This document shows, in pieces, positions 8,363 through 17,238 of a DNA stretch of 64,000 nucleotides (within the stretch, counting starts at the first letter, position 1; the number at the start of each line of letters is the position of its first letter). Source of the DNA: an uncultured Clostridia bacterium (lineage in GTDB: Bacteria > Bacillota > Clostridia > Christensenellales > UBA1242); assembly GCA_944350115.1 (NCBI GenBank), contig CALVNZ010000005.1, positions 22,465 to 86,464 of the forward strand. Direction: 5' to 3'. The position numbers and the translations under genes were made by a program. Below the pieces are notes generated by a model. That model searched no databases. It was not told where the DNA came from and was given only the letters and a program-made list of their open reading frames with translations.

Positions 8363-8802
8363 CTTAAATAAGGAATCAATGTTTCAATGTTTGATTTTTG
8401 AAAGGCTTTCAAATTTTCTAAAATTTCATCGAGTTCGCTGGAAATGTTTTTGTGATCTGCCTGATCCTTGATGCATGTCAAATAGCCCATAAAACTTCCA
8501 AGCAAAAGCATTTCTGCTATTTTACGATTTGATTTGTCTGTCAATGTTGACATGTTCACGCCCATCCACATACGCACTTTTTCAAACCAAGAATTGTCTT
8601 TTATTCCTTTTATGTCTTCACTTTTTGCAAAGATTTCACATTCTTTTGATAAAGAATAATATTTGTCTTGCATTTTTGCAACAACGTTTTTAAAACCATC
8701 ATCTTGAATTTTTGGCATGATGTCTTCAATCGCTTGAAGACCTGCATTGATGTTTTGATAAATGGCGTTTACATAATCCATTAAAAGTTCGTCTTTTTCC
8801 AT
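8359..8802 (-). CDS. Hypothetical 147-aa helical protein
   Basis: Not recognised. The protein is predicted to be almost entirely alpha-helical with heptad-like spacing, starting MEKDELLMDYVNAIYQNINAGLQAIEDIMPKI cut short here. It could form a four-helix bundle of the ferritin-like size class, but lacks an obvious metal-binding ExxH pattern. An excellent ribosome-binding site (AAAAGGAG) precedes the ATG on the minus strand. It converges on the SpoIVFB-like gene with overlapping stops and is divergent from the cyclase gene. It is a credible gene because of the strong start signal and length. Confidence 0.7.
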   Translation of the reverse strand: MEKDELLMDYVNAIYQNINAGLQAIEDIMPKIQDDGFKNVVAKMQDKYYSLSKECEIFAKSEDIKGIKDNSWFEKVRMWMGVNMSTLTDKSNRKIAEMLLLGSFMGYLTCIKDQADHKNISSELDEILENLKAFQKSNIETLIPYLS

Positions 8803-8905
8803 AATTTTGCTCCTTTTGACAATTGATAGTGTGGCTTGAAAAAAGTTTTATATACAATCAACGCATACATTTTTTTTATTTTCTCAAAATATTTTTGAGG
8901 GTAAA

Positions 8906-10315
8906 ATGAAATCGTCAACAAAAGTTTTATTGGTTTTGTTTTTTCTAACATTTATTCCAGCTTTGGTTTTGATTAAGTATGTTTTTGAAGGCATCAATTT
9001 TTCAAACAACAACTTTTATTATGTGTTCAATGGATATAATATTGCTGGGCTTGTTTTGTTGGGTGTTAATATTTTTTTAGGCGCGTGGCTTTATATAAGG
9101 TTTTTGAAATCATTAAAACTTTCAAAAGCAATTTTTTTTGCTTCATTTCCAATAACAATTATATACAGCGCTGGGCTTTTTTTAATTGCCACAGCATTGA
9201 ATTTGCAAAACGAACTTGCAATTTTTTTACAAACGATTTTAAAAATAAATGGCTTTTATAATGCCTTGCTATGGGCTGTTTTATGGACGCTTGTTTATTT
9301 GCTTGTTATGTTTGTGCTTTACGCATATTTATGTCGTCCTGTTCAAAGAGTGGAGAAACTGGCGTTAAGATTAAGTGATGGCAGAGTCAGAGAAGAAAAT
9401 TTTAACATCGGCACATCAAAACAATTTAAAGACATTGAAGCATCTTTTGAAAAAATAAATTACAATTACAAAGAAAAAGAAAACATGGTCAAGCAAACTG
9501 ATTTAGAAGCACAAAAATTTATTCCTAAACAATTTTTAAAATTTCTTGGTAAAAGTTCAATCACAGATTTAGAGCTTGGCAATCAAGTTCAAAAACACGC
9601 GACAACATTTTTTTGTGATATAGTAAGTTCAACCAAAGTCAGTTCATCACTTTCGCTAGAAGAAAATTTTAACTTTATCAATTCATATTTAAACATTGTT
9701 TCGCCGATTATAAGAAAGCATGATGGGTTTGTTGACAAATACTTAGGCGATGGAATTTTGGCTGTTTTTCCGCGCCCAGAAAACGCAATAGAGTGTGCTA
9801 CTGCTGTTTGCCGAGCCATAGAAATTAAAAATCGTTCGCAAAAAAGTTTGCCAGATGTTGACGCGAGAATTTCTATTCACACGGGAGAGATAATTTTTGG
9901 TGTTGTGGGGGAAGAAGAGCGCAAAAGTCCTACAATCATTTCAGATGTTGTAAATCTTGCTTCAAAAATGGAAGAAATTAATGTTTTAATGGGGACAAAA
10001 ATTATTTTTAGCAAAGAAACACTCAATGAGCTTCCTGCCAAATATGAGTTTGCTTACAGATATATTGGATTAATTACAACTTCTGGTGAAACCACTGCTT
10101 TGTTTGAATGTTTGGAAAATTATCCTAGAAAAAAACGAGAAAGGCTTTTGCATTTGAAAAGGGTTTTTGAAGAAGGTGTAAGGCAATTTCATGATGGAAA
10201 ATTTTTGCAAGCCAGATCAAGTTTTAAAGAAGTTTTAAGATATGTTTCTGATGATAAGGCGTCGTATGTTTATTTTAACAAAGCTTGTGATAAGATTGAG
10301 GAAGATATTTCTTGA
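8906..10315 (+). CDS. Membrane-bound class III adenylate/guanylate cyclase-like protein
   Basis: The 469-aa protein has four N-terminal hydrophobic segments (residues about 5-150), a HAMP-like region (CRPVQRVEKLALRLSDG) and a coiled stretch. A class III cyclase domain of about 190 residues follows, then a TPR-like C-terminus (RQFHDGKFLQARSSFKEVL). Metal-binding Asp238 (CDIVSST) and Asp282 (DKYLGDG) are present. The conserved Asn (Asn350 in VVNLASK) is present, but the transition-state Arg four residues later is Lys354. Class III cyclases make cAMP or cGMP; they are common in spirochaetes and actinobacteria but sparse in clostridia. A GAGGG ribosome-binding site precedes the ATG. Activity is uncertain given the Arg-to-Lys change. 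Confidence 0.85.
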   Translation: MKSSTKVLLVLFFLTFIPALVLIKYVFEGINFSNNNFYYVFNGYNIAGLVLLGVNIFLGAWLYIRFLKSLKLSKAIFFASFPITIIYSAGLFLIATALNLQNELAIFLQTILKINGFYNALLWAVLWTLVYLLVMFVLYAYLCRPVQRVEKLALRLSDGRVREENFNIGTSKQFKDIEASFEKINYNYKEKENMVKQTDLEAQKFIPKQFLKFLGKSSITDLELGNQVQKHATTFFCDIVSSTKVSSSLSLEENFNFINSYLNIVSPIIRKHDGFVDKYLGDGILAVFPRPENAIECATAVCRAIEIKNRSQKSLPDVDARISIHTGEIIFGVVGEEERKSPTIISDVVNLASKMEEINVLMGTKIIFSKETLNELPAKYEFAYRYIGLITTSGETTALFECLENYPRKKRERLLHLKRVFEEGVRQFHDGKFLQARSSFKEVLRYVSDDKASYVYFNKACDKIEEDIS

Positions 10316-10340
10316 CAAATCTTATTTATTTGCGTAAACT
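10312..10340 (+). promoter_or_regulatory. Promoter for a leaderless transcript of the TM2 protein
   Basis: TTGACA at 10312-10317 (overlapping the cyclase stop), 17-nt spacer, TAAACT at 10335-10340, then only 6 nt to the ATG at 10347. No ribosome-binding site is possible. Confidence 0.7.
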
Positions 10341-10346
10341 TTTAGC

Positions 10347-11921
<1,575 letters not shown>

Positions 11922-11940
11922 CATAGAAGAGGTGGTTGAC

Positions 11941-12483
11941 ATGAATATGAAAACAATGGATTCACGAATCGAAAAAATAGCACCAATTTTGGAGAAATTA
12001 TATAGAGATTCACAAGTTGCATATTTTGAAAATATGGCGAAATTATATAGAAAATATGGCGAAAATTATTTTCCTAAAATAAATTTAAGAAGGGCTGCTG
12101 TGCATGCAAAATCTTATGCTGAAAAAGATATAATACATTACTTTGAAACAGAAAAACTTGACAGTGATTTTAGAATTTTTATGGGTTTGGTCTCACAAAT
12201 TGAAAGCGATTTTGATAAAGCTAAAGATGCTTTTAATAAAAGAAAAATTTCTTATTTAGGTGATTTTGATTATGTTGTTGTGGAAACACCAAAGTCTCAA
12301 AAAGAAGATGAAAATTTTAACAAGATCACTTTTTCAATTTCAGATGCTATATTATCAGTTTGTTCTTGTAAAAATCAACTAGAAGATTTGCAAGCATGGA
12401 CTCAAGATAGTTTCGAGCCAGATTGGTTAAGACGATTGGAAAAAGAAATTAGAGAAAACGGAATTCCAAATTTTACAAGATAA
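11941..12483 (+). CDS. Hypothetical 180-aa protein
   Basis: Not recognised. It starts MNMKTMDSRIEKIAPILEKL and is mostly helical and charged, with no membrane segment and no catalytic motif I can name. The start is chosen because a strong AGAGGTGG ribosome-binding site lies 5 nt upstream and a promoter lies between this and an upstream in-frame ATG. It is followed by a strong terminator, so it forms a single-gene unit between mnmA and tRNA-Ser. Confidence 0.65.
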   Translation: MNMKTMDSRIEKIAPILEKLYRDSQVAYFENMAKLYRKYGENYFPKINLRRAAVHAKSYAEKDIIHYFETEKLDSDFRIFMGLVSQIESDFDKAKDAFNKRKISYLGDFDYVVVETPKSQKEDENFNKITFSISDAILSVCSCKNQLEDLQAWTQDSFEPDWLRRLEKEIRENGIPNFTR

Positions 12484-12510
12484 AAACAATTGTTTTCAAT
12501 TGTTTTTTTT
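12483..12510 (+). terminator. Intrinsic terminator
   Basis: Stem AAAACAATTG paired with CAATTGTTTT, 4-nt loop, then more than four T. It begins at the stop codon of the 180-aa gene. Confidence 0.85.
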
Positions 12511-12511
12511 G

Positions 12512-12540
12512 TTGCAAAAATAAAAGAATTGTGCTAAACT
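12512..12540 (+). promoter_or_regulatory. Promoter of tRNA-Ser
   Basis: TTGCAA at 12512-12517, 17-nt spacer, TAAACT at 12535-12540 with TGC extension. The tRNA begins 17 nt downstream. Confidence 0.65.
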
Positions 12541-12556
12541 TTAAAAGTTCTAATTT

Positions 12557-12644
12557 GCAGAGGTGTCAGAGCGGTCTAATGTGCACGCTTGGAAAGCGTG
12601 TGTGGTGAGAGCCACCTCGGGTTCGAATCCCGACCTCTGCGCCA
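12557..12644 (+). tRNA. tRNA-Ser (anticodon GGA)
   Basis: The acceptor stem GCAGAGG pairs with CCTCTGC. The anticodon arm CACGC-TTGGAAA-GCGTG has anticodon GGA, reading UCC and UCU. There is a long class II variable arm (GTGG/CCAC), a T arm CGGG-TTCGAAT-CCCG, and an encoded G-CCA end. The long variable arm is diagnostic for Ser. Parts of its 3' end are repeated downstream. Confidence 0.97.
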
Positions 12645-12801
12645 AAATTATATTTAAGAAATAAAAGTCGTCGGGATTCGAACCCGTTTTTTTTATGGAA
12701 GGGGCCCCCGCAAAAAGAATTTTTGTGGGGCAAAATCCCGACCTCTGCGCCAAATTTAAGTTATAGGAAAACAAAAGTCGGGATTCGAACCTGTTTTTTT
12801 T
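12626..12801 (+). repeat. Duplicated and inverted tRNA-Ser 3' segments
   Basis: Bases 12626-12646 (tRNA T-arm half, acceptor strand and CCA) recur identically at 12734-12754, 108 bp downstream. The T-arm 12618-12634 recurs as a perfect 17-bp inverted copy at 12670-12686 followed by eight T. A second inverted copy with one mismatch lies at 12777-12793, again followed by eight T and about 107 bp after the first. Between the units lies another hairpin (12706-12730: CCCCGCAAAAA, loop GAA, TTTTTGTGGGG). The block looks like a tandem duplication of tRNA 3' end plus terminator. Confidence 0.85.
12670..12694 (+). terminator. Terminator arm complementary to the tRNA T-arm
   Basis: Seventeen bases complementary to 12618-12634 of the tRNA, followed by eight T. 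The resulting hairpin plus U-tract has the form of an intrinsic terminator whose 5' arm is the tRNA itself. Confidence 0.5.
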
Positions 12802-12852
12802 ATTATAAAAATTTAATAGATTAAATTAAATATAAATCGGGTATATATAAAG

Positions 12853-12881
12853 TTGACACGAATTTATGCCTATGATAGAAT
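12853..12881 (+). promoter_or_regulatory. Promoter of the 252-aa membrane protein
   Basis: TTGACA at 12853-12858, 17-nt spacer, TAGAAT at 12876-12881 with TGA extension. Ten nt separate it from the ATG at 12892. Confidence 0.6.
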
Positions 12882-12891
12882 TTAGGGTAAG

Positions 12892-13650
12892 ATGAAAATG
12901 GCAAAACAGAATTTGGCTTTGGCGATGTTAACTTCTTTTTTGGCAGCAATGGCGGGAGCTATTGTTTGGGGTTTGTTATATTATCAAGGCTGGTTTGTAG
13001 GTTATATTTCACTTTTGTCTATGTTAGGGGCTGGGGCTTGTTATTTAAAATTTTATTATAAAATTGATTGGAAATTTTATGTTTGGAATATTTTGATTAT
13101 TGTTGTTTTAAATGTTGTTGCAAGCATTTTGTCAGATTTGATTATGATTATGTTGTTCAATAATGTTAGTTTTGGCGATGCTTTTGGTTTGTACAAAACA
13201 TTATTTACGGATGATGCTTATAAAACAATGTATATTTTAAATATGGTTTCAAATCTTTTGTTTTGTGGGTTTGGAATTGCGTTTGCTGTTTTTATTTTTT
13301 ACAGAAAAAATTACGCAAGAATTCAAATTGAAAAATCTACTAAACGACAAGATAATTCTCAACAATTTGAAAAAAAGCAAACTCAAGTTTTTCCTATTGA
13401 ACAAATAAACGCATCAGCAATAAAAACGGGAGAATTGATTTTATCTAAATATGTGGAAATTTTAAAAGAATTAAACCAAACTAATAATAAAGAAGATTTT
13501 ATTAAAAAAAGACAAGAAATTGAAAATAATTATGTAAATAATTTGCCAGATGAGATAAAAAAAGATATTATTAGTTATATATCGACAATATCTCCAACTT
13601 CGAAAGAAGAAGAAAATGCAATAAAGCTTTTGAAGATTAAATTGTCTTAA
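12892..13650 (+). CDS. Hypothetical membrane protein, four helices plus cytoplasmic tail
   Basis: Not recognised. About four hydrophobic helices lie within residues 8-145 (for example TSFLAAMAGAIVWGLLYYQG and WNILIIVVLNVVASILSDLI), followed by a soluble, Gln/Lys-rich tail of about 100 residues that is mostly helical. The leader is very short: the start site predicted from the promoter is only a few nt before the ATG at 12892, although an AGGG sits in between. A second ATG at 12898 is possible. degV follows 13 bp later with its own ribosome site, so the two are probably cotranscribed. Confidence 0.65.
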   Translation: MKMAKQNLALAMLTSFLAAMAGAIVWGLLYYQGWFVGYISLLSMLGAGACYLKFYYKIDWKFYVWNILIIVVLNVVASILSDLIMIMLFNNVSFGDAFGLYKTLFTDDAYKTMYILNMVSNLLFCGFGIAFAVFIFYRKNYARIQIEKSTKRQDNSQQFEKKQTQVFPIEQINASAIKTGELILSKYVEILKELNQTNNKEDFIKKRQEIENNYVNNLPDEIKKDIISYISTISPTSKEEENAIKLLKIKLS

Positions 13651-13663
13651 AAGAGGTGAATAA

Positions 13664-14518
13664 ATGATAAAGTTTTCCACTGATTCAACATGTGACTTAC
13701 CAAAACATTATATTGAACAATATAATATTTCCGTTTTACCACTCGTTGTAAATTTAGGAGAAGATGAATTTTTAGATGGCGAGAACATTGTTCCAGATGA
13801 CATTTATTCTTTTGTTGAAAAAACAGGAGAATTGCCAAAAACTGCTGGAAGGGGAATTGAAGATTTTAAAGAATATTTTTTAAATCTTTTAAAAACTTGC
13901 GATGTTGTTGTGCACTGCGGAATTGGTTCAGAACTTTCTGTTTGTTATCAAAATGCTTGCTTGGCAGCAAAAGAAATAGGAGAGGATAAAGTTAAAATTG
14001 TTGACAGCAAAGCACTTTCTGTAGGTTCAGGTCTTATTGTTTTAAGTGGTGCTGTTGCTTATAAAAACGGTGCTAAATTAGAAGAAGTTTTGCAAAATAT
14101 GAATGAAGCAGCAAACAATATTCAAGCATCTTTCATGGTTGAAAAACTTGATTATTTGCACAAAGGTGGGAGATGCTCACGTTTCACTTTTTCAATGGCA
14201 ACTTTTTTAAGAATTAAGCCAAGGTTGGAGGTTGTAAATGGCAAACTTATCAACACTGGAAAAGAAGTGGGTCCAATGAAGGTGGTATTAAAAAAATATG
14301 TTGACGCTATATTAAAAAAATATAACAATCCTAGAAAAGATTTATGTTTTATTATTCACACAAGAATGGATGAAGAATTGTTGAAAGAAGTAGAAGAATA
14401 TTTAAAAAGCAAAGATATCTTTGAACATATTGAGTGCAATTTTGCTGGAAGTGTTATTACTAGTCATTGTGGTGAAGGCACACTTGGAATTTTGTATATT
14501 AATGATGGAAAAATTTAA
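13664..14518 (+). CDS. DegV family fatty-acid-binding protein
   Basis: DegV/FakB proteins bind a fatty acid and present it to the kinase FakA for entry into phospholipid synthesis. The N-terminal DSTCDLP motif (residues about 6-12), the PKTAGRG region, the ligand-contact segment VDSKALSVGSG, and LHKGGRCSR are all present. At 284 aa it has the usual length. A strong AAGAGGTGA ribosome site precedes the ATG. Which lipid it binds cannot be read from sequence. Confidence 0.9.
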   Translation: MIKFSTDSTCDLPKHYIEQYNISVLPLVVNLGEDEFLDGENIVPDDIYSFVEKTGELPKTAGRGIEDFKEYFLNLLKTCDVVVHCGIGSELSVCYQNACLAAKEIGEDKVKIVDSKALSVGSGLIVLSGAVAYKNGAKLEEVLQNMNEAANNIQASFMVEKLDYLHKGGRCSRFTFSMATFLRIKPRLEVVNGKLINTGKEVGPMKVVLKKYVDAILKKYNNPRKDLCFIIHTRMDEELLKEVEEYLKSKDIFEHIECNFAGSVITSHCGEGTLGILYINDGKI

Positions 14519-14543
14519 AAAAATCTAACAAAAATAATAAATT

Positions 14544-14567
14544 GGGTCTTGACATAGACCCTTTTTT
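14544..14567 (+). terminator. Terminator of degV, with a promoter -35 box in its loop
   Basis: Stem GGGTCT (14544-14549) paired with AGACCC (14556-14561) followed by six T. The loop contains the TTGAC of the next promoter. Confidence 0.75.
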
Positions 14568-14577
14568 GATATAAAAT
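14549..14577 (+). promoter_or_regulatory. Promoter of the 348-aa hypothetical gene, nested in the degV terminator
   Basis: TTGACA at 14549-14554, 17-nt spacer, TAAAAT at 14572-14577. The -35 box overlaps the terminator hairpin and the spacer contains its T-run. Confidence 0.65.
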
Positions 14578-14603
14578 TTTTTCATTGATTTTAAGGAGAA
14601 AAA

Positions 14604-15650
14604 ATGAAAAAATTTAAAGTAAACACTGGCATTCCAGAAGAAATTTTTGTCAAAATGCAAGAAGAAGATTTTGAAAGACTTTATGGTTGTATAGTGGCGG
14701 GTCAAGAAGCTTATATAGCAATTGTGAAAGGTTTAGATTTGATTAGAAGCCAGTTAAAAGATGTCGTTTTTGATCAAACCCATATGATTAATGTCACAAC
14801 AAAAGCATCGTTTGTGAATAAAGATGGGAAATATGTTATAGGAGTTTTGGCAGAAGATACTTATAAAAAAATTTTGGATTTGACAAAAATGATTCAGAGT
14901 CTTATAGATGCCAAAAAAAGAATAAAGCCATATTCAAAACAAGATGTTTTGAAAGCCTTAAAAGCAAATGCTTTTTTGGGCTTACTTAATGATGACGCAA
15001 TTTTAACAATAAAATCAGTTGGGGGGATTTTAACGTATTTTTTTGATAAAAAACAAGTTCATTTTACTGAAAAGCAAAGCTTTTCATTGCAAAATTGTGA
15101 AGGAGTATATGATATTATAAAAAAATTGATGCCAGCACTCAATCCAATAGAATTGTTTGTTAAAGATTATGTAAAACGTGAAAAATTGAAATTGAAAGTA
15201 ACAAAACATCAAGAATTACAAGCGCAAAATTCACAAAATAATGAAGAGAAAGATAGTAAACAATCTGAAACAAAAAACCTGAGCACAGTTTTAACTAGAG
15301 AAGAAAGAATAGCTCAAATGGGTAGAACATTAACTTTATGCGAAATCATGATGAGTGATTGTAAAATTGCAATCGAAAAAGGTTTGGATTTTGGCCCGGC
15401 ACAAAAAGCGTTGCAAAGAATCGAAGATAGATTGTTTTTAAATCCAAAATTAAATCCGTATAACTATCTAGAAATAGAAAGCGGTTTATACAAAACAGAC
15501 GACAATGGATTTTATGTTATTAACCCAAATATAAGTGATAAAGATCTTAAAACATTTGAAGAAAACATCAAAAAAGCTAGACATGACGCTGACATTGTTC
15601 AAGAAAGTTTTTATGACAAAAATGTTCCTGAATTTTTATTTGAAAAATAG
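14604..15650 (+). CDS. Hypothetical 348-aa protein
   Basis: Not recognised. It is a soluble, largely helical and Lys-rich protein. A low-complexity linker around residues 200-230 (QAQNSQNNEEKDSKQSETKN) separates an N-terminal part (about 1-200) from a C-terminal part (about 230-348). An AAGGAG ribosome site lies 6 nt before the ATG. It has its own promoter and terminator. No catalytic motif is visible. Confidence 0.65.
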   Translation: MKKFKVNTGIPEEIFVKMQEEDFERLYGCIVAGQEAYIAIVKGLDLIRSQLKDVVFDQTHMINVTTKASFVNKDGKYVIGVLAEDTYKKILDLTKMIQSLIDAKKRIKPYSKQDVLKALKANAFLGLLNDDAILTIKSVGGILTYFFDKKQVHFTEKQSFSLQNCEGVYDIIKKLMPALNPIELFVKDYVKREKLKLKVTKHQELQAQNSQNNEEKDSKQSETKNLSTVLTREERIAQMGRTLTLCEIMMSDCKIAIEKGLDFGPAQKALQRIEDRLFLNPKLNPYNYLEIESGLYKTDDNGFYVINPNISDKDLKTFEENIKKARHDADIVQESFYDKNVPEFLFEK

Positions 15651-15667
15651 GCTAATGCCTATTTTTT
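15643..15667 (+). terminator. Intrinsic terminator overlapping the stop codon
   Basis: AAAAATAGGC paired with GCCTATTTTT, loop TAAT. The 5' arm contains the TAG stop of the 348-aa gene. Confidence 0.85.
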
Positions 15668-15669
15668 CT

Positions 15670-15697
15670 TTGCGTTTTTAATTAATTATGCTAAACT
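15670..15697 (+). promoter_or_regulatory. Promoter of hit-rnhA
   Basis: TAAACT at 15692-15697 with TGC extension; weak -35 TTGCGT at 15670-15675 with a 16-nt spacer. Confidence 0.5.
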
Positions 15698-15716
15698 CAT
15701 AAAAAGGAGAGATTTT

Positions 15717-16121
15717 ATGAAAGATTGTATTTTTTGTAAAATTGTAAAAGGTGATGTGCCTTGCTATAAAATTTATGAAGACAAAGACATCATTGCTTTT
15801 TTAGATATAGCAAATGATGTGCCAGGGCACACCTTGGTTTTGCCAAAAAAACATGTTTTAGATTTAGATGATTGTGACGAAATTTTGTATAAAAAAGTTA
15901 TGCTAACATGCAAGAAAATTTCAAGACATTATTTAGGAAAAGGATTTGAAGGTGTTAATTTGGTGTCAAATTGTAAACCTTGTTCTGGTCAAGAAGTTTC
16001 ACATTTTCATGTGCATATTATTCCAAGAAAGGAAAATGATGGGGCTAAACTTACATTGACTCCTGCCAATAAAAAAGAAAATCTAGAAGAGCTTGTTAAA
16101 AAGTTGAGGATTGGCAATTGA
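15717..16121 (+). CDS. hit: HIT family nucleotide hydrolase
   Basis: Histidine-triad proteins hydrolyse nucleotide phosphoramidates or AMP conjugates. The family start CIFCKIVKGDVPCYKIYED is visible with a CxxC-type zinc element, DIANDVPGHTLVLPKKH follows, and the catalytic triad is HFHVHIIPR. At 134 aa it is complete. An AAAGGAGAG ribosome site precedes the ATG. It overlaps rnhA by 4 nt (TTGA), indicating coupling. Confidence 0.92.
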   Translation: MKDCIFCKIVKGDVPCYKIYEDKDIIAFLDIANDVPGHTLVLPKKHVLDLDDCDEILYKKVMLTCKKISRHYLGKGFEGVNLVSNCKPCSGQEVSHFHVHIIPRKENDGAKLTLTPANKKENLEELVKKLRIGN

Positions 16122-16573
16122 AAAAGGTTGTGTTATATTCAGATGGCGCATGTTCTGGAAACCCTGGGATTGGCGGTTGGGCAACTATTTTGCAAAGTGG
16201 AAAGCATGAAAAAGTGCTTTCTGGTGGAGAAAAATTGACGACAAATAATCGTATGGAATTGTTGGGAGTCATAAGTGGATTTGAAGCTTTAAAAGAACCA
16301 TGCCAAGTCGATGTTTACAGTGACTCCGCTTATGTTGTCAATGCTTTTTTAGAGGATTGGATAAGTTTTTGGCTTCTTAACAATTGGACAACAAAAGGTA
16401 AAAAGCCCGTGCAAAATATTGAACTGTGGCAAAGGCTTTTAAATGCAAAACAAAATCATATTGTCACATGGCACAAAGTCAAAGGCCACGCTGACAATGA
16501 ATTAAACAATAGATGCGATGCTATTGCAAGAAGTGAAATCGCGAAACTAAAAAATGAAGAAAATAAAAGCTAA
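16118..16573 (+). CDS. rnhA: Ribonuclease HI
   Basis: RNase HI degrades RNA in RNA-DNA hybrids. The four acidic residues are present: Asp in YSDGACSGNPG, Glu in TTNNRMELLG, Asp in VYSDSAYVV, and Asp in the C-terminal NNRCDAIAR. The catalytic-loop His is in KVKGHADNE. At 151 aa it has normal length. The start is TTG, overlapping the TGA of hit. Confidence 0.95.
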   Translation: MKKVVLYSDGACSGNPGIGGWATILQSGKHEKVLSGGEKLTTNNRMELLGVISGFEALKEPCQVDVYSDSAYVVNAFLEDWISFWLLNNWTTKGKKPVQNIELWQRLLNAKQNHIVTWHKVKGHADNELNNRCDAIARSEIAKLKNEENKS

Positions 16574-16591
16574 GTTAAACTTAGCTTTTTT
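16565..16591. terminator. Bidirectional terminator between rnhA and DUF4364
   Basis: Near-perfect palindrome AAAAGCTAAG ... CTTAGCTTTT with T-runs reading out on both strands; it spans the end of rnhA and the stop of the convergent gene. Confidence 0.8.
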
Positions 16592-17150
16592 AATCTGTGT
16601 TGACAAGATTTTCATATACATATTCATAAACATTAGGTGCTTGTCTTTTCCATTTTTGATCGGCTTCAATTGCGCTTTGTCGTGATGGAGCTTTTATTTT
16701 TATTTCAAACATTGGTGTTGAAATCATTGGTTCATAAATTCGCAAAGTAACGGTATAAGAACCATCTTCATTTTTAACATATGTTGATGTGTATTCTTGA
16801 GATGTTTTAACTGATAGTTTGTTTTGTTTGACATATTCCGTCATTCTTTCGCGAAGTTCATAAGGCACTCTTAAATATAATTGTGCAAGGCACTCTCTTC
16901 CAGCGTAGGTGATAGAATAAAGTTCATCATTTTCAGCATTTTCTGTTTTATATAAAAATCCAGAATCACATAAATCAACAATTATTGCGACACAATCCAT
17001 GTAACTTATCCAGTCATTTTCTATTGAGCAAATGTCTAAAATTGAGTTTTTAGTTAAGGGTATTTCCATTTTTTCCATGAAAAAAAGCAAGGTGAGCTTA
17101 GTGCGAACCTTTTCTTCATTGTTAATTTCTTCTGAAATAAAATTTTCCAT
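16590..17150 (-). CDS. DUF4364 family protein
   Basis: The 186-aa protein matches the DUF4364 pattern I know from clostridia. An N-terminal winged-helix-like part (LFFMEKMEIPLTKNSILDIC, then VAIIVDLCDSGFLYKTE) leads into YSITYAGRECLAQL, and a beta-rich C-terminal part (KNEDGSYTVTLRIYE) follows. The family is of unknown function, possibly DNA-binding. On the minus strand the ATG lies 6 nt after a TGC-TATTAT -10 box, so translation would be leaderless. Confidence 0.8.
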   Translation of the reverse strand: MENFISEEINNEEKVRTKLTLLFFMEKMEIPLTKNSILDICSIENDWISYMDCVAIIVDLCDSGFLYKTENAENDELYSITYAGRECLAQLYLRVPYELRERMTEYVKQNKLSVKTSQEYTSTYVKNEDGSYTVTLRIYEPMISTPMFEIKIKAPSRQSAIEADQKWKRQAPNVYEYVYENLVNTD

Positions 17151-17156
17151 GGATTT

Positions 17157-17185
17157 ATAATAGCAGTTTTTTTATAATAATGCAA
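17157..17185 (-). promoter_or_regulatory. Promoter for leaderless DUF4364
   Basis: Reading the minus strand: TTGCAT (17185-17180), 17-nt spacer ending in TGC, TATTAT (17162-17157), 6 nt, ATG at 17150. Confidence 0.65.
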
Positions 17186-17193
17186 ATTTTTTG

Positions 17194-17221
17194 TTGTTTT
17201 TTATTTGAATTATGCTAAAAT
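17194..17221 (+). promoter_or_regulatory. Promoter of the 270-aa hypothetical gene
   Basis: TTGTTT at 17194-17199, 16-nt spacer, TAAAAT at 17216-17221 with TGC extension. It rules out the ATG at 17212 as start. Confidence 0.5.
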
Positions 17222-17238
17222 ATATAAGAGGCAAAGTT

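Noticed and set aside
12550..12774. Minus-strand 74-codon ORF across tRNA-Ser
   Set aside because: It is the antisense translation of the tRNA and its duplicated 3' end (the familiar LAQRSGFEPE type of spurious protein); no ribosome site.
12550..12891. Integrated element at tRNA-Ser
   Set aside because: Duplicated tRNA 3' ends are present but only about 108 bp apart, with no integrase, recombinase or phage gene in the neighbourhood.
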